Shown: positions 6,454 to 10,811 of the stretch, in pieces
Numbering within the stretch: the stretch's first letter is position 1
Layout: every line of letters begins with the position of its first letter
Origin: a bacterium
Lineage (GTDB): Bacteria > UBP15 > UBA6099
Length of the DNA stretch: 10,811 nucleotides
Reading direction: 5' to 3'
Assembly: GCA_029573925.1 (NCBI GenBank)
Contig: JAKQBV010000155.1
Location: forward strand, 1 to 10,811
Position numbers and translations under genes: made by a program
The notes under the pieces: model-generated
What the model was told of the DNA's origin: nothing
The model's database searches: none
Seen by the model: only the letters and a program-made list of their open reading frames with translations

Positions 6454-7440
6454 ATGCTGCTCGGCGCGAAGAGAATACTTCTTGCGATAACGATGTGTGT
6501 GTTGGCGACGGCGGGCGCGACGGCTCCTGCGCGCGCAGCGCGTCCTTATTACACGTTTGACGATTCGCAATTAATGGTCGAGATGGAGAACGTCTCGAAG
6601 AGCTTCGCTAGGCATCTGGACAGGATTGTGTTCAGCGAGGGGTTCATGAGGCTGGAGTCCCGCGAGGCGCTGAACAGGATGGCCAAATGGGCGCGGGAAA
6701 ATAAGTATCCTCTGATAAAAGAGTTTCTGGACGCGCTGACGCTGGAGGACGCGAAAACGCTCTTCGAGGTTTTTAAGAAGGGGCAGCAGGTCGGCTCTGA
6801 CGGTTTTCTGCCAGTAATCGAGGCCAGTTCGGCGACAGGGCAAAGCACGGCTCTGAGTCTTCCGTTCCGGGGGGCTTACTATGTGGCGCAGGGCAACCGG
6901 GGGAGCATTTCTCACATCGTCGGGACATCCAACGAATACGCATGGGATTTCGTGGTGATGAGGGACGGGCAGATGCAGAAGGGGGCGTCGCACAAGAACG
7001 AGAATTATTTCGCGTGGGGGCTTCCGGCGGTGTCTCCGGCTCCCGGCACGGTTGTCAAAGCGCAAAACAGCCAGCCGGATCACCGTCCGCTGACGACTGA
7101 CATGAAGGGGGCGAACTTCGTGGCGGTAAGGCACGAAAACGACGAAGTGAGCCTAGTGTATCATCTCATGAACGGCTCGGTGGGAGTGTCGCCCGGAGAC
7201 CGGGTGGAGCGGGGCGGGGAACTGGGCAAGGTGGGAAACAGCGGGATATCGATGTTCCCGCACATCCACTATCAGTTCGACCGGGGCGTTGACGAAAAAA
7301 GGAAAACGGGGCCTGCTGTGTTCGCCTGCTACTTCGCCCGCGTCGAAGGGGAAAGCGACTGGGCGCTCGTGGTTTCTGGCAGCCCGCAACTGAAACAACA
7401 CGTAATCAATGTGGACGACTATCTTCGCGATATTAAATAA
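6454..7440 (+). CDS. Exported M23-family (LytM-type) metallopeptidase
   Basis: From ATG 6454 the protein is 328 residues and begins with a Sec signal peptide: MLLGAKR, a hydrophobic core, then A-P-A-R-A before ARPYY, with likely cleavage near residue 28. A helical region of about 100 residues follows (FARHLDRIVFSEG, LTLEDAKTLFEVFKKG). The M23 fold has the expected zinc and catalytic positions: His154 in ISHIVG, Asp165 in YAWDF, His237 in LVYHL and the HIH pair at 270-272, plus V-x-x-G-x-x-L-G-K-V-G-N-S-G before it. The family cleaves peptidoglycan cross-bridge peptides in the periplasm; all key residues are present, so it should be active. An in-frame ATG at 6418 would add 12 residues, including two Cys-free basic stretches and one Cys, that spoil the signal peptide; neither start has a strong ribosome site. 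It has its own promoter and candidate operator. Confidence 0.87.
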   Translation: MLLGAKRILLAITMCVLATAGATAPARAARPYYTFDDSQLMVEMENVSKSFARHLDRIVFSEGFMRLESREALNRMAKWARENKYPLIKEFLDALTLEDAKTLFEVFKKGQQVGSDGFLPVIEASSATGQSTALSLPFRGAYYVAQGNRGSISHIVGTSNEYAWDFVVMRDGQMQKGASHKNENYFAWGLPAVSPAPGTVVKAQNSQPDHRPLTTDMKGANFVAVRHENDEVSLVYHLMNGSVGVSPGDRVERGGELGKVGNSGISMFPHIHYQFDRGVDEKRKTGPAVFACYFARVEGESDWALVVSGSPQLKQHVINVDDYLRDIK

Positions 7441-7471
7441 CGCATAAAAAAATGCAAAGCGGGTGTGTGTT

Positions 7472-7746
7472 GGCCTCCGGCGGCCAAAGAGAAACTTTTG
7501 AAAAAGTTTCTCTTTGGAATCTCTTCAAAACGTTTCAATGGTCGTCGCGAAGGGCGCGCTGTCGCGTGCCTCTTCGCGACGACCTATGTAAAATCGTTTA
7601 TGAACATGATTCCTCTGAAAACCCTTTCTCAATATCTTTTCGCTGATACGCGCCGATGGCGCAGGCGAAGCCGCGACATCGGCGCTAGCATGAAAGATTT
7701 TGAAAGGGATATTAAGGGAAAACTTTTTCAAAAGTTTTCCCTTAAT
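7472..7746. repeat. Hairpin-rich element, copy 1 (about 275 bp, non-coding)
   Basis: Order of parts: box GGCCTCCGGCGG (7472-7483); hairpin H1, 16 perfect bp (7484-7499 with 7502-7517, GA loop); spacer 7518-7539; hairpin H2, 13 perfect bp GGTCGTCGCGAAG (7540-7552) with 7572-7584; a middle stretch; a short hairpin TATC (7633-7636) with GATA (7645-7648); hairpin H3, 7650-7658 with 7677-7685, then further pairs and a GCGAAGC cap at 7665-7671; spacer 7689-7710, partly complementary to 7518-7540; hairpin H4, 17 perfect bp (7711-7727 with 7730-7746, TC loop). H1 and H4 share their core read from opposite strands, so the ends are imperfect inverted repeats about 55 bp long. No protein is credible. 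It could be a MITE-like element or a structured RNA. It starts 32 bp after the peptidase stop. Confidence 0.85.
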
Positions 7747-7747
7747 C
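7689..7747 (+). repeat. 59-bp direct repeat, first copy (second at 7970-8028)
   Basis: Starts CATGAAAGATTTTGAAAGGG and runs through hairpin H4 to TTAATC. It differs from 7970-8028 only at 7711 (A) against 7992 (T). It is by far the most conserved part of the tandem elements, suggesting recent duplication, gene conversion or strong constraint on this end. Confidence 0.9.
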
Positions 7748-7762
7748 GACATGCTTTTAAAG

Positions 7763-8026
7763 GGCCTCCGGCGGTTCAAGGAAACTTTGAAAAGTTTCCT
7801 TGAAAATCCTTCAAACTTTTCAATGCGCGACAGGACGCGACGCTGGCGCGTCGCGTCCTGTCGCTCCTGTGAAGATGTTCAAGAAGAAGATTCTCATAGA
7901 AAACGCTGCCAATATCTTTTTCCAAGATAAGCGCCGAATGCGGAAGCGAAGCTCCGCATTTGGCGCTGGCATGAAAGATTTTGAAAGGGATTTTAAGGGA
8001 AAACTTTTTCAAAAGTTTTCCCTTAA
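7763..8026. repeat. Hairpin-rich element, copy 2 (about 264 bp, non-coding)
   Basis: The parts are the same and in the same order as in copy 1: box GGCCTCCGGCGG (7763-7774); H1, 14 perfect bp (7775-7788 with 7791-7804, GA loop); spacer 7805-7826; H2, 17 perfect bp (7827-7843 with 7848-7864, TGGC loop); middle stretch; TATCTT (7913-7918) with AAGATA (7924-7929); H3, 7930-7944 with 7953-7967 including one G-T pair, a bulged A and a GCGAAGC cap at 7946-7952; spacer 7970-7991; H4, 16 perfect bp (7993-8008 with 8011-8026, TC loop). The last 59 bp of the two copies differ at one base, while the H2 arms are unrelated in sequence but equally well paired. H4 lies 34 bp beyond the stop of the hydratase gene on the minus strand and could also end that transcript, though no T-run follows. 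Confidence 0.85.
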
Positions 8027-8059
8027 TCCTTAGCATTAGCTTTGTCTTTGCTTAATATT

Positions 8060-8920
8060 TCAGACGTTGAGTTTCACTGTGGCGTTGGTTATGACGTCCA
8101 GACCTCGTTCGGCGGTTTTAGCTTTGAGAAGGATGGTGTCGGGAGCGGTCTGCCACATTTCGGTGACGATGGTTTCGCCGGGGAAGACATGGCTGGCGAA
8201 TCTGACGTTGATGCTTTTGAATTTGGCGGGGTCGTTGCCGCAGAATGCCAGAAGGACGGCGCGACCGACGTGGCCGAAAGTGCAGAGGCCGTGGAGGATA
8301 GGTTTTTCGAAGCCGCCGATGGTGGCGAAGCCGGGGTCGATGTGAAGCGGATTTTTGTCGCCTGAAAGCCTGTAGAGAATCGCCTGTTGGGGGAGCGTTT
8401 TCAGAGAGACAGATTTATCCGGGGCGCGGTCGGGCAGAGCGAACTCGACCTTCGGGCCGGAGTCGCCGCCGAAGCCGCCTTCGCCGCGAAGGAACAGGGT
8501 GAACACGTTGTAGAAAAGCTCTTCGCCCTTCTCGTTTTCGGTGACGCATTCCAGAAGGAGGGCCGCGCCCTTGCCTTTGTCGTATATGGCTTTGATTGCG
8601 GGTTTGTTAATCGTCTTGGCTTTCACCGGTATAGGAGTTTTGCGGATTTCCAGATACTGTTCGCCGTGGAGCAGAAGCATCGGGTTGAACTTGAGGCCGG
8701 GGTGGCCGACTATCTTCATAAGAGAGGCGAACGGTGGCACGACGCCGAAAGTGGGAAGCGCCTTCAGCCCGCTTTCATAGGTGAACTTCAATTCGTCTTT
8801 GTCCGTCGGGGGAACTCCCGCGCCGACGCCGAGGGCGTACAGTATCACTTTGTCCTGATCGTACTCAAACTCCATAGGGGATATCGGGGCGGACATTGCT
8901 TTTTCGACATCGATAGGCAT
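8060..8920 (-). CDS. Enoyl-CoA hydratase 2 (MaoC-like, MFE-2 hydratase type)
   Basis: The 286-residue protein is a double hot-dog MaoC-family enzyme. The hydratase 2 signature YRLSGDKNPLHIDP holds Asp188, Asn190 and His193, the residues that add water across trans-2-enoyl-CoA to give (3R)-hydroxyacyl-CoA. The following GFEKPILHGLCTFG is strikingly like the hydratase domain of the peroxisomal multifunctional enzyme type 2. The N-terminal half (about 10-140) is the second, inactive hot-dog that widens the acyl pocket, so long or bulky chains are likely substrates. ATG 8920 is preceded by AGGAGG with a 7-nt gap. A longer frame upstream belongs to the antisense of the flavoprotein gene and is not used. 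It lies 46 bp after the flavoprotein gene, in one operon. Its role could be beta-oxidation, supply of (R)-3-hydroxyacyl units or modification of an unusual lipid; no other beta-oxidation gene is in the window. Confidence 0.9.
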   Translation of the reverse strand: MPIDVEKAMSAPISPMEFEYDQDKVILYALGVGAGVPPTDKDELKFTYESGLKALPTFGVVPPFASLMKIVGHPGLKFNPMLLLHGEQYLEIRKTPIPVKAKTINKPAIKAIYDKGKGAALLLECVTENEKGEELFYNVFTLFLRGEGGFGGDSGPKVEFALPDRAPDKSVSLKTLPQQAILYRLSGDKNPLHIDPGFATIGGFEKPILHGLCTFGHVGRAVLLAFCGNDPAKFKSINVRFASHVFPGETIVTEMWQTAPDTILLKAKTAERGLDVITNATVKLNV

Positions 8921-8966
8921 TTTGAATCCTCCTGTGCGTGGCGCGCGTCGGGGCGCGCCGACGGTT

Positions 8967-10274
8967 TTATTTTCTAAGATATTTTCTGACAAGTTTGGAG
9001 ACGCGGAGCGCGGAGTCGAGAGCGATGTCGCCGCCTGCGCCGACGCCGCAAGTGGTGTCGCCCGCGAAAAACAGGTTGTGGACTTCCGGGGAGACGAGGG
9101 GGGCGCGCTCGTTCCAAGTCTGACCGACCTTGAGCATCGCGCCGTCAACGACCGGGGTGAAAAGCTCGCGTTTCCATTCGCAGGCGTCCCACACGCCGGG
9201 CAGCGCGCGCCCGATGAGGTCGAGCAACTCTTTTTGTGTCTTTTTGACGAATTCTTTGTCGTCGGCGCGAGAGGCGGGAATAAACTGAAGCCACGTGCCG
9301 AGTTGTTTGCCAGCAGGGGCAAGCGAGGGATCGACATTGGAAATCAGGCAGCCCATCGTGACCGGGTCGGGAGTGAGTATCAGGCCGCTTTTGTCGGACA
9401 CAGGCCGGCTGAGCGCGAAGTCCACCACCACGCCGCAGGTCGGCTCGACCCGTTTCGCGTATTCGACCAGAGGCGGCGACATGTGTTTTGCGTCGATGAT
9501 TTTCAGCGCGTCTTGAAACGGGACGGCGCACACTAGCGCGTCGCATTCGTACTTCTCGCCGTCCGACTCGACGCCAGTTGCGCGACCTTTGCTGAATACG
9601 ACCCGCTCCACTTTCCGGCGAGTCAATATCTTTCCGTTGCTTTCGATGTTCTTTTTCATCAGGTCGAAGAAGCCGTTCCAGCCGCCTTTGATGTAGCCCA
9701 CAGGCTCGAACGGGTTCTTGAGAAGTTGTTCGAGGAATTTCTTGAGTTCCTTCATCGAGGCCAGTTCCGGATATGGGTTGGCAAGGGCGGTGGAGGCCAG
9801 AAGCGCGCAGAGTTCGGAAAGGTCGTCAGGGGCGTCGATGCTTGAGAGGGCGTCGGCCAGAGAGACGTCGCCGGCGCGGTCGGGGTTATTCAAGGCGGTC
9901 CATGCCAGAAGTTTGAGAAGGGATAGTTTAGAAAGAGGAGAGAGAAGTTCGGTTTTAATCAGTTCCGCAGGGGCGCTTGGGAAAGGAAAGAAGCTGCCGT
10001 TTTTAAAAACCTCTGGAGGGCCGGGGGAAAAGAAGCGAGGGCGGTCGCCCGCCGCGCGCATCACTTCCGCCATTTTGCCGCGCGAGTGGAATCTGTTCAT
10101 GTGTATGCCGTAATCAAGGGTGAAGCCGTCTTTCACCACGACGTGCGAGCGGCCTCCGATGAACGACGCGCGCTCGAAGACGATGGTTTCCCTTCCCGAG
10201 CGGGCAAGCAGCGCCCCCGCGCTCATCCCTCCCAATCCGGCTCCTATCACTATGACTTCCGCTCTGCCGGCCAT
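8967..10274 (-). CDS. FAD-dependent oxidoreductase of the phytoene desaturase/retinol saturase type
   Basis: The 435-residue protein opens with a dinucleotide-binding fold, VIVIGAGLGGMSAGALL (GAGLGG at 11-16), ending in an acidic strand (IVFE), then the IGGRS motif of CrtI/amine-oxidase-like flavoproteins. The C-terminus carries the second FAD motif, NLFFAGDTTCGVGAGGDIA. The length is a little short of bacterial CrtI (about 490-500). The family introduces or removes double bonds in carotenoids, retinoids or other polyenes, but many bacterial members are uncharacterised. No phytoene synthase is nearby, so carotenoid synthesis is not supported by context; pairing with an enoyl-CoA hydratase suggests an acyl or isoprenoid lipid substrate. 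ATG 10272-10274 is preceded by AAGGAG (10286-10281) 6 nt away. It is the first gene of the minus-strand operon. Confidence 0.85.
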   Translation of the reverse strand: MAGRAEVIVIGAGLGGMSAGALLARSGRETIVFERASFIGGRSHVVVKDGFTLDYGIHMNRFHSRGKMAEVMRAAGDRPRFFSPGPPEVFKNGSFFPFPSAPAELIKTELLSPLSKLSLLKLLAWTALNNPDRAGDVSLADALSSIDAPDDLSELCALLASTALANPYPELASMKELKKFLEQLLKNPFEPVGYIKGGWNGFFDLMKKNIESNGKILTRRKVERVVFSKGRATGVESDGEKYECDALVCAVPFQDALKIIDAKHMSPPLVEYAKRVEPTCGVVVDFALSRPVSDKSGLILTPDPVTMGCLISNVDPSLAPAGKQLGTWLQFIPASRADDKEFVKKTQKELLDLIGRALPGVWDACEWKRELFTPVVDGAMLKVGQTWNERAPLVSPEVHNLFFAGDTTCGVGAGGDIALDSALRVSKLVRKYLRK

Positions 10275-10280
10275 GTCGTT

Positions 10281-10286
10281 CTCCTT
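10281..10286 (-). promoter_or_regulatory. Ribosome binding site of the flavoprotein gene
   Basis: AAGGAG on the minus strand, 6 nt before the ATG at 10274. It confirms that the first Met is the start. Confidence 0.7.
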
Positions 10287-10619
10287 CGGGCCTCAAGCCC
10301 TCGGCGTTTTATTGATCAGCCAAGTTTTTACTATCGCTAATAAGTTTACCCGGACGCCGCTCCGACCGCAACAGCGGGGCGAGGGCGGGCGGGCAGTTTT
10401 GGCAAAATGTGTCTTTTCAGACATAGATAATAACGATAAGCGCGATAGAAATTATTAATGATTGACTCGCGGCGCGAGGTATTCTATAGTCTTTTTTTGA
10501 TAGCGCGCGACTATGCGTTGGATAGGGATTAACGATAGCGTGGCGGTTAAGCAGGGTTTAAAGGTTTCAAAACAATATTGACGAAAAGTCAAAATAAAAG
10601 AGAGGGGTGAGCACACCAC
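10287..10619. other. Divergent intergenic region between the flavoprotein operon and formate dehydrogenase
   Basis: No gene is seen here. It holds a good plus-strand promoter (10462-10490) and several copies of the heptamer GCGATAG or its shifted form GATAGCG: 10331-10337 (minus), 10442-10448, 10499-10505 and 10534-10540. TTGAC-GAAAA-GTCAA (10578-10592) is a short inverted repeat in the formate dehydrogenase leader. I found no clear minus-strand promoter by eye. Confidence 0.5.
10462..10490 (+). promoter_or_regulatory. Sigma70-type promoter of the formate dehydrogenase gene
   Basis: TTGACT (10462-10467) and TATAGT (10485-10490) are separated by exactly 17 nt, and each matches consensus at five of six positions. 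It is the best -35/-10 pair in the window. The transcript would start near 10497, leaving an untranslated leader of about 120 nt. Confidence 0.6.
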
Positions 10620-10811
10620 ATGAAGCTGACCAGAAGAACGTTTCTGAAAGTTTCGGGCGCGACGGTAGCCGGACTGTCGCTTAGCGGGGTAGGGTTCGGG
10701 TTTAAGAGTTCCCGCGCCTACGCCGCGGAGCTGCGCACAAAAGGCGCGACGGTGGCGACGACCATCTGCCCGTACTGTTCGGTCAGTTGCAGCATCTTGG
10801 TGCACGCTGTT
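10620..10811 (+). CDS. Formate dehydrogenase alpha subunit, N-terminal part (cut by window end)
   Basis: The first 64 residues of a molybdopterin (or tungsten) oxidoreductase. A twin-arginine signal peptide is clear: RRTFLK at 5-10, a Gly/Ala/Leu-rich core, then AYA at 33-35 with cleavage likely before Ala36. Cys50, Cys53 and Cys57 in TICPYCSVSC are the first three ligands of the [4Fe-4S] cluster (C-x2-C-x3-C), as in FdnG/FdhA, where the block usually reads CSVGCG; here it is CSVSCS. The enzyme oxidises formate on the periplasmic side and passes electrons to an iron-sulfur subunit. Other members of the same superfamily (nitrate or polysulfide reductases) begin alike, but the TxCPYCSV form favours formate dehydrogenase. 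The active-site Cys/Sec and partner subunits lie beyond the window. A purine-rich GAGGGG at 10602-10607 is the likely ribosome site, 12 nt before the ATG. Confidence 0.8.
   Translation, partial: MKLTRRTFLKVSGATVAGLSLSGVGFGFKSSRAYAAELRTKGATVATTICPYCSVSCSILVHAV

Noticed and set aside
7472..8026. CRISPR array
   Set aside because: There are only two long, diverged units with internal hairpins, not short identical repeats with unique spacers, and no cas genes.
7452..8036. Short open frames across the tandem elements on both strands
   Set aside because: They run through the palindromes, give low-complexity Lys/Phe-rich peptides, have no ribosome sites and are not kept between the two copies.
8387..8977. 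196-codon plus-strand frame over the hydratase gene
   Set aside because: It is antisense to the hydratase motifs and has no domain of its own.
8921..9337. N-terminal extension of the hydratase frame
   Set aside because: This part lies antisense-in-frame-shift within the flavoprotein gene, and the AGGAGG before ATG 8920 gives a family-length protein.

Overview
The window is about 10.8 kb of high-GC bacterial DNA, probably from a Gram-negative organism. It has a Tat-exported formate dehydrogenase alpha subunit, a signal-peptide-bearing M23 murein peptidase and a polyprenyl-phosphate-type glycosyltransferase. No rRNA, tRNA, CRISPR or phage gene is visible. Nothing fixes the lineage. A Desulfobacterota-like or other uncultivated Gram-negative is only a guess, based on gene content and the hairpin-rich intergenic DNA.

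Layout, left to right. (1) 1-283: untranslated DNA with a possible promoter. (2) 284-4226, plus strand: a surface-glycan cassette made of a family 2 glycosyltransferase, an overlapping GNAT acetyltransferase resembling WecD, and a two-domain oxidoreductase (MDR dehydrogenase fused to a GFO/IDH/MocA dehydrogenase). (3) 4227-4420: two stem-loops. (4) 4421-4987, minus: a small membrane protein with a PH-like segment, perhaps leaderless. (5) 5156-6250, plus: a divergent YchF/OLA1-type P-loop NTPase with an altered G3 motif. (6) 6251-6453: an AT-rich gap with an extended -10 promoter overlapped by nested palindromes, driving (7) an exported M23 peptidase, 6454-7440. (8) 7441-8059: a non-coding gap between convergent genes, filled by two diverged tandem copies of a roughly 270-bp hairpin-rich element. 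(9) 10274-8060, minus: a two-gene operon of a phytoene-desaturase/retinol-saturase-like flavoprotein and an MFE-2-type enoyl-CoA hydratase 2. (10) 10620-10811, plus: the first 64 codons of a formate dehydrogenase alpha subunit, divergent from that operon and preceded by a good sigma70-type promoter.

The most unusual object is the tandem element at 7472-8026. Each copy has the same order of parts: a GGCCTCCGGCGG box, an AT-rich hairpin, a spacer, a GC-rich hairpin, a short TATC/GATA hairpin, a hairpin capped by GCGAAGC, a spacer complementary to the first, and a second AT-rich hairpin. Several arms differ between copies, yet pairing is kept in both. That is what selection on structure would produce. 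It could be a MITE-like element with palindromic ends or a structured RNA; the sequence alone does not decide.

A second large-scale signal is a change in strand composition near 6250-6450. Sampled lines to the left are C-rich on the plus strand and lines to the right are mostly G-rich, whichever way the genes point.
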